In this document: piece after piece, positions 42,939-52,060 of the stretch
Numbering within the stretch: position 1 is the first letter of the stretch
Layout: each line of letters starts with the position of its first letter
Assembly (NCBI RefSeq): GCF_017255185.1
Contig: NZ_JAFKCZ010000004.1
Location: 1-64,000 of the forward strand
Source of the DNA: Parahaliea mediterranea
Lineage (GTDB): Bacteria; Pseudomonadota; Gammaproteobacteria; Pseudomonadales; Halieaceae
Direction: 5' to 3'
DNA: 64,000 bases
Notes under the pieces: generated by a model
Seen by the model: the letters and a program-made list of their open reading frames with translations, nothing else
What the model was told of the DNA's origin: nothing
Databases searched by the model: none
Position numbers and translations under genes: made by a program

Positions 42939-43931
42939 TCAGTCTTCCCCGGGCGGGGAGTCGTTGTCGCCTTCCAGGGAGTCCGGCGGCGAGGCGATAA
43001 AGAGCTCCACGCCGGCCTCGATATCGGCATCGGTGATGCGGAAGGTTGCGGTGGGGTAGGTGACGCCTTCCTTGTGGGCGGTCACGTTATAGGTCGCGTT
43101 CACCGGCATATTCAGCCAGGTGACGCCCCCGTCCACCGACACGCTCTCCTGGTTCAGGTCCGGGATCACGGCTTTGTTGAAATAGATCGGGCCGATGGCG
43201 TCCGGGGTGTCCGGGCTCAGCGAGACCAGGGCGCCGGGGTCGCCGTGGGGCAGGCGGTCGTCGTGCATGGAACCCCAGGACTTGCCCACCGTGACCACCA
43301 TCGCATTGGAGAAGAAAAAGTTGGGGTGGCCGTTGCTGCGCATCAGGTTTTCCACGAAGGGCAGCATGCCGTACTGGTAATAGTAAGGGTCGATAAACTG
43401 GATCGCGAAGTCGGTATTGTCTTCGTCGTTGATGGTGTTGACGTTGGTCTTGGTGGTAATCCAGTCCTCCTTCTCGTAGATGAAAGAGAACTCCAGGTCC
43501 GCGCCGCGGTCCTTCAACACGTACATGGTCCACCAGCCGGAGGCGTCGGTCTGCAGGTTGCGCTCGCGGGTTTCGGGGTACTCCGCGATCCATACCAGGG
43601 TCTCCGGAACCGTGGCGTGGTAGTCGATATATTCAGGGGGATCGACCTGTATATCGATGCCGAAGTGGTTGGTTTTGCCCATCAGCTTGACCAGGCTCAG
43701 TGAGGGGCCGAGGATGTCGTCCTGCAGCGGGACATCCGGCGCCGCCTCGTGTTCGTCGACGATGTCCTGTACCAGGCGGCTGGGGACGCGCGCCTGGGTA
43801 AGCACCAGAATGTTGTTCTGCAGTTCCACCTCCGGGCCGTCGTTGCCACTGTCGCTGCAGGCGGTGAGGAGGGTGCTGAAAAAAGCCAATACCAAGCTTG
43901 GCAGGAAACCTTGTCGTGCGGTCACGGTCAT
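42939..43931 (-). CDS. Lipoprotein of unknown function
   Basis: A 330-residue predicted lipoprotein: signal MTVTARQGFLPSLVLAFFST with lipobox LTAC (Cys25), then an acidic linker. The body has several beta-strand-rich parts, including SGWWTMYVLKDRGADLEFSF (recalling carboxypeptidase-regulatory-like folds) and a C-terminal SVDGGVTWLNMPVNATYNVT stretch that fits an Ig-like module. The N-terminal region about 45-130 could be a distinct domain (LVKLMGKTNHFGIDIQV). I do not recognise the family. It is transcribed alone. Confidence 0.75.
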   Translation of the reverse strand: MTVTARQGFLPSLVLAFFSTLLTACSDSGNDGPEVELQNNILVLTQARVPSRLVQDIVDEHEAAPDVPLQDDILGPSLSLVKLMGKTNHFGIDIQVDPPEYIDYHATVPETLVWIAEYPETRERNLQTDASGWWTMYVLKDRGADLEFSFIYEKEDWITTKTNVNTINDEDNTDFAIQFIDPYYYQYGMLPFVENLMRSNGHPNFFFSNAMVVTVGKSWGSMHDDRLPHGDPGALVSLSPDTPDAIGPIYFNKAVIPDLNQESVSVDGGVTWLNMPVNATYNVTAHKEGVTYPTATFRITDADIEAGVELFIASPPDSLEGDNDSPPGED

Positions 43932-43986
43932 TCTCCCTGTTATTGTTATCGTGTTTCCGCGACCGATGTTAACAATGAATACACTT

Positions 43987-44034
43987 GCCCGCCAGCCCGC
44001 CAGCCCGCCAGCCCGCCAGCCCGCCAGCCCGCCG
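43987..44034. repeat. 8-bp tandem repeat, six copies
   Basis: GCCCGCCA is repeated five times without mismatch, plus a sixth copy ending in G. It lies between the start of the lipoprotein gene and the end of the M28 peptidase gene and is non-coding. Confidence 0.95.
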
Positions 44035-44051
44035 GCGCGGCCAGTTTTACT

Positions 44052-45713
44052 TCACTCCCTTACCGATGCGCTCGCTTCACGCACCGCCTTGAACTCCGAC
44101 CCCGCCCGCCACCGCGGCCAGTGCGTGGAGTTACCCAAGTCTTCGATGATATGGCGGATCAATTCGATATCCTGCACGGCGCCGGTCAGGTCCCAGTCCG
44201 CCGACCAGGCATCGCAGGTTTTGTGGTAGCAGTTGCCGACATAGTCGGCGATCCACTGGTTGCCGGCCTCGCGGCCGCCATCGACGAGGTCGGCGCCGCC
44301 GGCGATGCCCATGATCAGTAGCACCGGGACACCCTCGCGGGCGAGGGAGAAGTGGTCGGCGCGGTAGAACAGGCCGTTTTCCGGCAGGTTTTCCTCGGTG
44401 ACGTAGCGGCCCTGGGACTTGGCCACCCGCGCCATGTCCTCCTCAAGGTCGCTCTGGCCCTTGCCCACCAGGATCACGTCGCGCGCGGCGCCGGCGGTCT
44501 GCAGGATGTCGAGGGTGAAGTTGGCGACAGTGCTCTCCAGGGGGTAGACCGGGTCGCTGGCGTAGGCCTTGGAGCCGATGAGGCCCGCTTCCTCGGCGGT
44601 CCAGAAGGCGAACACCACGCTGCGCGCCAGCGGCGGGCCGGCCTTGAGCACCCGCGCGATCTCCAGGATGCCGGCGCTGCCGAGGGCGTCGTCGTTGGCG
44701 CCCGGGCGCACGGTGCGCCCCTGCTCGTCGGCGTCGCCGACGCCGAAGGCATCCCAGTGGGCGGAGGCCATGATCACCTCCCGGGGGCGCTCCGCGCCGG
44801 GCAGCAGGCCCAGGACGTTGCGGCTGTCGAAGCGGCTGAGGTTGATCGCCAGATCGGCGTTGAAATGGACCCCCGTCAATTCAAAGGCCTGAAAATCCGG
44901 GCTGCGCGCGGCGGTGCGCAGGTCGTCGAGATTGCGACCAGCCATGGCCAGTAGCTCGGTGGCCGCGTCGTTGTGCAACCAGCCCTGCACGGTGATGGCC
45001 GGTGTATCCGCCGGCTGGCTGCCCAGCGCGACCCGCTCGCCGGCACCGGCGGCGGCCACGCTCCAGTCGTAGCCGGCGGCCTCGGTTTCGTGGATCACCA
45101 GTGCGCCGAAGGCCCCCCGGCGGGCGGCCTCCTCGAATTTGTAGGCCCAGCGGCCGTAGTAGGTCATGCGCCGGTTGCCGAAGCGGCCGGCCGCGGGTTC
45201 CTCCGGCGCGGCGGCGAAGTCCGGGTCGTTGACCAGGAACACCGCCAGCTTGCCGGTAAGGTCGATATCGCCGAAGTCGTCCCAATCCTGTTCCGGGGCG
45301 TGCACCCCGAAGCCGACGAAGACCACGGGGATCTCTTCGGCGTCAATGGTTTCCAGGGCCCGCGCAGTGGCGAGGTCGATCGACACGCCCTGTTGCAGCG
45401 CCAGCTTCGACTGCCCGCCGGTGAAGGCCATGGTCGCGGGCGACTGGACCCGGGTGCGTATCATCGGCACATCCTGCGTCCAGCGCCCGTCGGGGCCGCC
45501 GGGCCGCAGGCCCAGCGCCTGCATGCGCGCGATGAGGTAGTCCACGGTTTTGGTTTCGCCCGGAGTGCCGGGAGCACGGCCCTGGAAGTCGTCCGAGGCA
45601 AGGATCTTGACGGTCCCGGATAGCCGTTCCGCCTGTATCGCTGGGCGGTTCTCGCCAGCCATGGCCTGGGCCTGCCAGGCGAGGGCGATGATGCCCATCA
45701 GTAGTCGCCACAT
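44052..45713 (-). CDS. M28-family metallopeptidase with PA domain
   Basis: An exported zinc aminopeptidase-like enzyme of 553 residues with a signal peptide (MWRLLMGIIALAWQAQAMA). A PA domain lies at about 140-260. The di-zinc catalytic domain has SAHWDAFGVGD (about 318-328), GANDDALGSAG with the bridging Asp (about 339-349), catalytic Glu-Glu in WTAEEAGLIGS (about 371-381), and a late His/Asp region around FYRADHFSLAREGVP (about 455-469). The length and order match bacterial M28 peptidases that act in the periplasm or outside the cell. It is transcribed alone, in the same direction as the efflux operon upstream. Confidence 0.92.
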   Translation of the reverse strand: MWRLLMGIIALAWQAQAMAGENRPAIQAERLSGTVKILASDDFQGRAPGTPGETKTVDYLIARMQALGLRPGGPDGRWTQDVPMIRTRVQSPATMAFTGGQSKLALQQGVSIDLATARALETIDAEEIPVVFVGFGVHAPEQDWDDFGDIDLTGKLAVFLVNDPDFAAAPEEPAAGRFGNRRMTYYGRWAYKFEEAARRGAFGALVIHETEAAGYDWSVAAAGAGERVALGSQPADTPAITVQGWLHNDAATELLAMAGRNLDDLRTAARSPDFQAFELTGVHFNADLAINLSRFDSRNVLGLLPGAERPREVIMASAHWDAFGVGDADEQGRTVRPGANDDALGSAGILEIARVLKAGPPLARSVVFAFWTAEEAGLIGSKAYASDPVYPLESTVANFTLDILQTAGAARDVILVGKGQSDLEEDMARVAKSQGRYVTEENLPENGLFYRADHFSLAREGVPVLLIMGIAGGADLVDGGREAGNQWIADYVGNCYHKTCDAWSADWDLTGAVQDIELIRHIIEDLGNSTHWPRWRAGSEFKAVREASASVRE

Positions 45714-45816
45714 GCACAGTTCTCTCTCTGAGGATTGCTGGCATCAGGGTAGCGCAGACCTGGCCGGGATTGAACGCGCGGGTGGCGATGTGACTTTGTG
45801 TCGCGCAGGCGAATGG

Positions 45817-46140
45817 CTATCCCGGGGAAGGCGGGTCTTCCGGCAGATGGCCCGCGGATTGCAACGGCGCGATCCAGTAGCGAATGGGGCTGGCGCCGCA
45901 CACAGCCCGCAGCGAAGCCAGGAGCGCGGGTTCGTGCCGGGCGCAATGCAGCACCTCAACCCGGCACATCCGGCGGTAGCCCGCGACCTGCTCGCGCACA
46001 TCGTACTGGCTGTGCTCCCGGCTGTAGCCGTCGATGGCCTGCAGGCTGAACCCGGATACTTCATCCAGCTGCACCAGGGCATCGATCAGGTCGTCGCGGA
46101 TGCCCTCGGAGAAGATGGCCACCAGTAGTTGCTCTGTCAT
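45817..46140 (-). CDS. DUF3240 protein of the metal efflux operon
   Basis: A 107-residue cytosolic protein. The pattern ALVQLDEVSGFSLQAIDGYS, VREQVAGYRRMCRVEVL, and a C-terminal YWIAPLQSAGHL is that of DUF3240, a small ferredoxin-like-fold family often found behind CzcA/CusA pumps. A role in metal or nucleotide sensing, by analogy with PII-like proteins, is inference. The start overlaps the stop of the RND pump gene (ATGA), so it is the last gene of the operon. Confidence 0.82.
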   Translation of the reverse strand: MTEQLLVAIFSEGIRDDLIDALVQLDEVSGFSLQAIDGYSREHSQYDVREQVAGYRRMCRVEVLHCARHEPALLASLRAVCGASPIRYWIAPLQSAGHLPEDPPSPG

Positions 46141-49100
46141 GTCGTCCTCCTTTGCAGCCAGAGATAGGCCATGGGCAGCGCATACAGGGTGATGATGGTT
46201 GAGCTGAACAGGCCGCCGGTGACCACGATGGCCAGGGGGCGCTGGATTTCCGCGCCCGGTCCGCTGGCGAAAATCAGCGGCAGCAGGCCGAACATCGCGG
46301 TGGTGGCGGTCATCAGGATGGGGCGCAGGCGCTTGACCGCGCCCTGGGTAACACGGGTTTCGTGGTCCGGAATGGTCGCGGCGGTCTGTTCGAAATGGCT
46401 GATCATGACCACGCCGTTGAGTACCGCCACGCCCAGCAGGGCGATGAAGCCCACCGAGGCCGGCACCGACAGGTACTCGCCGCTGATGAACAGGGCGACG
46501 ATGCCGCCCATCAGGGCGAAGGGGATATTGGCCAGGATCAGCAGCGCCAGGGGCAGTGAGCGAAAGGTGGCGAATAGAATCACCAGGATCATCAGCAGCG
46601 CCGCTGGTACCACCAGCAGCAGGTTGCGGGTGGCGCGGACCTGGTTTTCGAACTCGCCGCCGAAGTCGATCGAGTAGCCGGTGGGCAGTGTGATCGCAGT
46701 GTCGACACGGCCCCGGAGTTCCTCCACAAAGCCTACGATGTCCCGCTCGGCGACGTTGCTGGTGACCACGCCGAAGCGGTTGCCGCGCTCGCGGTTGATC
46801 AGCAGCGGCCCCTCGCGGAAGCCGATGTCGGCGATCGCCCCGAGCGGCGCCAGGCTGCCGTCGGGCAGGTTCACCAGCTGCCGTTGCAGGGCGTCGATGC
46901 TCGAGGCCGGGTCCGGCTGCGCGCCGCGATTGGCCAGGACCAGCGGAAAGCGCTTCTTGCCCTCGATGATCTCCGATACGGGCATGCCCTCGAGTTGCGT
47001 GCGCAGGTGTCGGGATAGGTGTTCCACGGTCATGCCGTGGCTCGCGGCGATCTGCGGGTTCAGGCGGGCGTTGAGGAAGCGGCCGCCCTCGATCACCGCG
47101 GCCTGGATGTCCACCGCGCCCGGTATGTCCTGCAGCAGTTCCTGCACCTGGGCCACCAGGGAGGCGAGGGTGGCGATATCATCGCCGAACACCTTGATGG
47201 AAAGGTCGCCGCGCGAGCCGGTGAGCATCTCCGAGACCCGCATCTGAATGGGCTGGGTGAAGCCGAAATTGATACCGGGGAACTGGTGCAGGACCTCGCG
47301 CATGCGCGCCACCAGCTCGTCCTTGGATGCCACGGTCCATTCGTCGCGGGGGCGCAGTTCCATGAAAATGTCGGTTTCGTTCAGCCCCATGGGGTCCAGG
47401 CCGAGTTCGTCGGAGCCGGTGCGCGCGACGATCTGGCGGATTTCCGGTATCGCCTCGAGCAGCGCGCGCTCGACCTGCCGGTCGAGGGCGACGGAGGCCG
47501 GTAGTGAAATACTCGGCGACTTCTCCAGTTGCACGATCACATCGCCCTCGTCGAGGGTCGGCATGAAGGCCTTGCCGACGAAGCCGAGCAGGATGCCGCT
47601 GGCGGCCAGCAGCAGTGGCAGAGTGAACAGCAGGGGACGCGGGTGCCACATTACCCGGGAGAGGCTGCCTTGATAGGCGGCCTGTAGCCGGCGGATGTAG
47701 CCGGGTGTGCTGTCGCCGCCGGATTTCAGCAACAGCGAAGCCAGTACCGGGATCACGGTCAGTGCGAGGATCAGCGCCGAGATCATGGCGAACACGATGG
47801 TCAGCGCCACCGGGGTGAACAGTTTACCCTCCAGCCCGGTCATGGTGAGCAGGGGCGAGAACACGATCAGCACAATCACGGTGCCCGACACCACCGGCAG
47901 GGCGACGTCCTTGCTGGCGCGGTAGATCAGGTGTAAACGCGGCAGGCTGGGTTTCTGTGCCAGCTGCATGGTGATGTTTTCCACCACGACCACCGAGGCG
48001 TCGACCAGCATGCCGATGGCGATCACCAGTCCGCCCAGGCTCATCAGGTTGGCGGACAGGCCGAAGCCCGACATCCACAGGAAAGTCGCCAGTGCCGCCA
48101 GCGGCAGCGACAGCGAGAGCACCAGCGACGCGCGCAGGTCACCCAGGAACAGGGCGAGCAGGGCAATGACCAGCACCACCGCCATAAGCAGTGCCTTGGT
48201 GATGGTGCCCACCGCGGTATCGATCAGGGTTGAGCGGTCGTAGAAGACATTGAGTCGGGTGCCCGCGGGCAGCGTGGGTTCGAGTGCCGCAAGCTTGTCC
48301 TTCACGCCGGCGATCACATCGGCGGTATTGCTGTCCTTGAGCGCGACGACCAGGGCCTCGGCGGCCTCCTCGCCGTTGCGTGTGACCGCGCCGTAGCGGG
48401 TCAGGTGGCCGATGCCGATCTCGGCGACGTCGGAAAGCCGGTAGTTAATGCCGTCGCGGGCGCCGATGACCAGCGCGCGGAGATCGTCGATGGATTCCAG
48501 CCTGCCTTCGGTGCGCACGATCAGGGTATCGTTGCCCTCCACGATACGCCCCGCGCCGGCATTGAGATTGCTAGAGCGCAGCGCGTCCCGCAGGTCCGTC
48601 ACGCCCAGCCCCAGCGCCGACATCTGTTCCAGGCGCGGCGTGATCTGGTAGGTGCGGGCATAGCCCCCGAGGATGTTGACATCGGCCACGCCCGGCACGG
48701 TACGCAGCGCCGGGCGCACCTCCCACTCGAGGATCTCCCGGCGCTGCATCAGCGTGAGTTCGGGATTCTCAAGCGTAAACATGAACATCTCCGACAGAGG
48801 GGTGCTCATCGGCGCGAGGCCGCCGGCGATGTCCGTCGGCAGGCTGTCCCAGAGATTGGCCAGGCGCTCGTTCACCTGTTGCCGCGCCCAGTAGATGTCG
48901 GTGCCATCGACGAAGTCCAGGGTGATGGCGGTAATGGCGTACTTGGTGGTGGAGCGCAGCATCTGCTGGCGCGGGATGCCCAGCAGTTCCGTCTCGATGG
49001 GGCGGGTGACCTGCTGTTCGATTTCCTCCGGCGTCATGCCGGGCGCCTTGAGAATGATCTTCACCTGGGTGGGCGAGATATCCGGGAAGGCGTCAATGGG

Positions 49101-49202
49101 AATCTGCAGCCAGGCGCGCGTGCCGAGCGCGACCAGCAGCGCGGCCAGCATCAGGACAAACAGGCGCTGGGTCAGGGCGAAGCGAATGGCGGCGTCCAGC
49201 AC
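46137..49202 (-). CDS. CusA/CzcA-family heavy-metal RND efflux pump
   Basis: The inner-membrane proton-driven transporter of a tripartite metal efflux system, 1021 residues. It has the RND layout: helix 1 (about 13-30), a large periplasmic loop to about 335, helices 2-6 and helix 7, a second periplasmic loop, and helices 8-12. The helix 4 segment GGLVIAIGMLVDASVVVVEN carries the acidic residue of the proton relay. The GTG start overlaps the adaptor stop (TAGTG). I cannot assign the metal from the sequence. The pump falls with the heavy-metal HME group because of its GTDIYWARQQV and related segments. Confidence 0.95.
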   Translation of the reverse strand: MLDAAIRFALTQRLFVLMLAALLVALGTRAWLQIPIDAFPDISPTQVKIILKAPGMTPEEIEQQVTRPIETELLGIPRQQMLRSTTKYAITAITLDFVDGTDIYWARQQVNERLANLWDSLPTDIAGGLAPMSTPLSEMFMFTLENPELTLMQRREILEWEVRPALRTVPGVADVNILGGYARTYQITPRLEQMSALGLGVTDLRDALRSSNLNAGAGRIVEGNDTLIVRTEGRLESIDDLRALVIGARDGINYRLSDVAEIGIGHLTRYGAVTRNGEEAAEALVVALKDSNTADVIAGVKDKLAALEPTLPAGTRLNVFYDRSTLIDTAVGTITKALLMAVVLVIALLALFLGDLRASLVLSLSLPLAALATFLWMSGFGLSANLMSLGGLVIAIGMLVDASVVVVENITMQLAQKPSLPRLHLIYRASKDVALPVVSGTVIVLIVFSPLLTMTGLEGKLFTPVALTIVFAMISALILALTVIPVLASLLLKSGGDSTPGYIRRLQAAYQGSLSRVMWHPRPLLFTLPLLLAASGILLGFVGKAFMPTLDEGDVIVQLEKSPSISLPASVALDRQVERALLEAIPEIRQIVARTGSDELGLDPMGLNETDIFMELRPRDEWTVASKDELVARMREVLHQFPGINFGFTQPIQMRVSEMLTGSRGDLSIKVFGDDIATLASLVAQVQELLQDIPGAVDIQAAVIEGGRFLNARLNPQIAASHGMTVEHLSRHLRTQLEGMPVSEIIEGKKRFPLVLANRGAQPDPASSIDALQRQLVNLPDGSLAPLGAIADIGFREGPLLINRERGNRFGVVTSNVAERDIVGFVEELRGRVDTAITLPTGYSIDFGGEFENQVRATRNLLLVVPAALLMILVILFATFRSLPLALLILANIPFALMGGIVALFISGEYLSVPASVGFIALLGVAVLNGVVMISHFEQTAATIPDHETRVTQGAVKRLRPILMTATTAMFGLLPLIFASGPGAEIQRPLAIVVTGGLFSSTIITLYALPMAYLWLQRRTT

Positions 49203-50224
49203 TATTCTCCCCCCAGGCCAAGCAGGATGCCTTGCACGGCGCTGACCGAGGCGGACAGTACCTCGCGATCACTCAGGGTCGCGTCGCAACGGACGAAGTA
49301 GCCCCCGGTGGTACTCGATACCACCTCTACGGGAACCAGCTCCAGCTGTGCGCCGGAGCGCAGCAGCACTGCCGGATCGCCCTCCCAATGCAGCAGCGAC
49401 TCGCGCGGGACCTCATAGCCTTGTTGCGGGTAGAAGGGGGAGACCATGACCCGCTGGCCGGGCAGCCAGGGGCATTCAGGCGCGAGGGGGGCGCTCCAGG
49501 CGCGCCGGTGAAAGCCCTCCACGACGCTGTCGATGGCGTCGATGGCGAGGTCGCACTCGCCCCGCGCCAGCCGGGACGGGCCGCCTCCGGCCCCGGCGGG
49601 GATGGCGACGCGCAGGCGCAGGGCGGAGTCGGGCACCACCTGGGCGATTTCGCCTCCGGCGGCGATGCCGGGAGACGTCAATCGGTACAGCAGCCGTCCC
49701 GCCGCGGGGGCGGTGAAAAGGATGTGATCGGAGTTGTCGGGGGCTTCGCGCAGTAACTCGCGGAAATGGGCCAGGTGCTCGTGTTCCAGCCGCAGGCTGA
49801 AGTAGGCGTCGCTGATCTCGATCCAGCGTTGCTCGTCGATCGCCCGCCGCTGGTACAGCTCGCGGTTGCTTTCGAAGCGTTTGCGCGCGACCGCCAGGCG
49901 CTCGGCCGCGACCTCGTACTGGACAAGGAAATGGTGGATTTCGGGGCCTGCCAGCTCGGCGACGGGCTGGCCGCGGGTCACCGCCCCGCCCGGGTTCACC
50001 AGGTAGCGGATTCGCTGGATATGGTAGGGCGACACCACGCTCAGGGCGTCACCCGGCCGGAATCCCACGTCCCCCGCCAGCGGCGCTCCGGTGTAGCCCG
50101 CGCTGGCGGCGACTCGCGTGTAGTCCAGCTGTAGCGATCCGAGGGTGTCGATATCGATGCGCTGGGCCTGCGCCGGCGCGGCGCAAAATCCGGCCAGCGC
50201 CAGTGCCAGGATGGGTGTTTTCAT
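49202..50224 (-). CDS. Periplasmic adaptor subunit of the metal efflux system
   Basis: A membrane-fusion protein of 340 residues from ATG 50224, with a signal peptide (MKTPILALALAGFCAAPAQA). Next come a biotinyl-lipoyl half (IQRIRYLVNPGGAVTRGQPV), a helical hairpin at about 100-180 (VAAERLAVARKRFESNRELY), the second lipoyl half (DHILFTAPAAGRLLY) and beta-barrel domains. The frame is open upstream of 50224, but that part overlaps the TolC-type gene in another frame and is not coding. The start overlaps the stop of the outer-membrane gene by ATGA. Confidence 0.92.
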   Translation of the reverse strand: MKTPILALALAGFCAAPAQAQRIDIDTLGSLQLDYTRVAASAGYTGAPLAGDVGFRPGDALSVVSPYHIQRIRYLVNPGGAVTRGQPVAELAGPEIHHFLVQYEVAAERLAVARKRFESNRELYQRRAIDEQRWIEISDAYFSLRLEHEHLAHFRELLREAPDNSDHILFTAPAAGRLLYRLTSPGIAAGGEIAQVVPDSALRLRVAIPAGAGGGPSRLARGECDLAIDAIDSVVEGFHRRAWSAPLAPECPWLPGQRVMVSPFYPQQGYEVPRESLLHWEGDPAVLLRSGAQLELVPVEVVSSTTGGYFVRCDATLSDREVLSASVSAVQGILLGLGGE

Positions 50225-51408
50225 AGGGGGATTCCCGCTGCCTGTTGGCTCATCGCGCGGTTCTGGCCGATGAGCAGTTGATTGATGGCCGCCTCGGACT
50301 GGCGGTCGAGGTCGGCGATCAGCCGCTTGATGCGGATTTCGCTCCCCAGTTCGTTGAGGCGTCCCAGCGCCGTTGCCTCGACGCTCAGCTCGCCACTGAT
50401 GCCGGCGGCCTCGTCCAACAGGGCCTGGCGACGTTGCAAGTGCCTTGCCTCCAGCTGCAGCTGTCGCCAGCTCTGGGCGAGGGTCAGCTGCATTTCGTCG
50501 CGCTCCCGCGCATGCGCGCGCGCCGCCGCCTGCCACTCGCTGCTGCTGGACTGGGTGTCACTGCCGGCGAAGCCCAGAGGCACCTCGATCGACACGCCGT
50601 ACTGGGTATCGTCGAAGGCCGGACTCTCCAGGTGTTTGGCGGCCAGGCGCAAGTTCCAGGGGGCGCCGTGGGCGCCGCCGGCGGCAATCAGGGCCTGCTG
50701 TTGCTCCCAGCCCAGATCCAGAAGCCGCAGGGCGGGGTGTGCCTGCCAGGCCTGGCGGTCGGTAACCGGGGCTTCCTCGATCCGCCGGGGCAGCGTGCCC
50801 AGGCCAGTGAGCGCGCGGTACCGCTCCCGCCAACGATTCTCCAGGGCCAGTTGATCCTCGTGTTCGAGGCGGGCGTCGACCAGCTCCTGGCTCACCAGCA
50901 GCAGCGCGTAGCGGCTTGCGCCGCGGGCGTCGAACAGCGCCTGGGTCCGCTCCCGCAACTCTTGCAGCAGGGTGATTTTGCGCTGGGTTTGCCCGGCGCG
51001 GCGCTCCGCGATGCTCGCGCTCCACAGTGCTTCGCGCACCAGGCCCGAGTAGTACAGCCGCTGCCGCTGGTGTTCCGCCTCCGCCAGGTCGGCGGCCAGC
51101 TGGCGCAGGCGCGCGTCCTGCTTGCGTAGAAAGGGCGACTTCAGCGGCAGGTTCAGTCCCAGTTCGGACTCGTCGGTGCCCAGTGGCTCCTCGCTGCGCA
51201 GGTAGCTCGCCTCCAGGGAGGGCAATGCCGCCAGCCAGGCCGAGGCACTGAAGGGCGGGGCCCCGGTCGCGGTCGCCGCGCCCCGGGTCAGGGCCGCCCG
51301 CGCAACCTCCGACAGGGGCAGCTCAGCCGCCGAGGTTGTGGCAAACGCTGTTGCCGGTGCCAGGAACGCGACCAGCAAAATGTGTCGGAATCGAGTGTAT
51401 AGTGTCAT
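50221..51408 (-). CDS. TolC-family outer-membrane factor of the metal efflux system
   Basis: The outer-membrane channel subunit, 395 residues with a signal peptide (MTLYTRFRHILLVAFLAPAT). The rest is mostly long amphipathic helices in two repeats (for example RLRQLAADLAEAEHQRQRLY and LRELRERTQALF-like stretches), joined by short strand pairs such as SLEASYLRSEEPLG. It is the first gene of the operon outer-membrane factor, adaptor, pump, DUF3240. The 136-base region upstream is shared with the divergent regulator. Confidence 0.9.
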   Translation of the reverse strand: MTLYTRFRHILLVAFLAPATAFATTSAAELPLSEVARAALTRGAATATGAPPFSASAWLAALPSLEASYLRSEEPLGTDESELGLNLPLKSPFLRKQDARLRQLAADLAEAEHQRQRLYYSGLVREALWSASIAERRAGQTQRKITLLQELRERTQALFDARGASRYALLLVSQELVDARLEHEDQLALENRWRERYRALTGLGTLPRRIEEAPVTDRQAWQAHPALRLLDLGWEQQQALIAAGGAHGAPWNLRLAAKHLESPAFDDTQYGVSIEVPLGFAGSDTQSSSSEWQAAARAHARERDEMQLTLAQSWRQLQLEARHLQRRQALLDEAAGISGELSVEATALGRLNELGSEIRIKRLIADLDRQSEAAINQLLIGQNRAMSQQAAGIPL

Positions 51409-51544
51409 GCCTGTCGTTGACCGCCGGGGCTGAAATCGGGGCCAATGTAGTGGCGGCCCGGCTGGCGCGCATCGGGCATCTGTCGGTGTTGGCGTTGTGG
51501 TACACTTGTCCCATATTCGATAACTTGCTGTTTATAAAGGGAAA

Positions 51545-52039
51545 ATGAAAGATATTCTGATTGCGGCGGCGCTGGGCGTGATAATGGTCCTGAATTCCCT
51601 GGACGTGGTGACCGACATCAATCTCGGCGTGCCCACCTGGCACATTGTCCAGGAGTCGATGCTTGTCCTCGTCTCGGCGGTCGGCTTCGGCTATTTACTG
51701 TGGGAAATGCGCCGGCGCAGCCGGGAACTGAAGGCCCTCAAATCCAACCTTTCCCATGTCGACCGGCAATTGCAGACCATTACCGAGGAAACGCGTTGCG
51801 CGCGTACCCGTTACGGCGAGGCGATCCAGCGGCAGTTCCGCGACTGGGGGCTGACGCAGAGTGAGCAGGAAGTGGCGATGTTGTTGCTGAAGGGGCTCAG
51901 TTTCAAGGAAATCGCGGTGGTGCGAGACACCCGGGAGAAGACCGTGCGGCAGCAGGCCTCCGCCATCTATGGCAAGTCGGGCCTGGAGGGACGGCACGCG
52001 TTTTCCGCCTCGTTCCTGGAGGATTTCCTCGCCGCCTGA
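51545..52039 (+). CDS. Membrane-anchored LuxR-type HTH regulator
   Basis: A 164-residue protein with two N-terminal membrane helices (about 4-20 and 33-54), a coiled coil (about 55-85), and a C-terminal LuxR/GerE helix-turn-helix. The HTH segment is WGLTQSEQEVAMLLLKGLSF, then KEIAVVRDTREKTVRQQASA and IYGKSGLEGR. It has no receiver or ligand domain, so the membrane part is probably the sensor. GGGAAA lies just before ATG 51545. The divergent placement suggests that it controls the metal efflux operon. MerR or two-component regulators are the more usual solution for such pumps. Confidence 0.85.
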   Translation: MKDILIAAALGVIMVLNSLDVVTDINLGVPTWHIVQESMLVLVSAVGFGYLLWEMRRRSRELKALKSNLSHVDRQLQTITEETRCARTRYGEAIQRQFRDWGLTQSEQEVAMLLLKGLSFKEIAVVRDTREKTVRQQASAIYGKSGLEGRHAFSASFLEDFLAA

Positions 52040-52060
52040 GGCGGGCGGGAGCCCGGCCCG

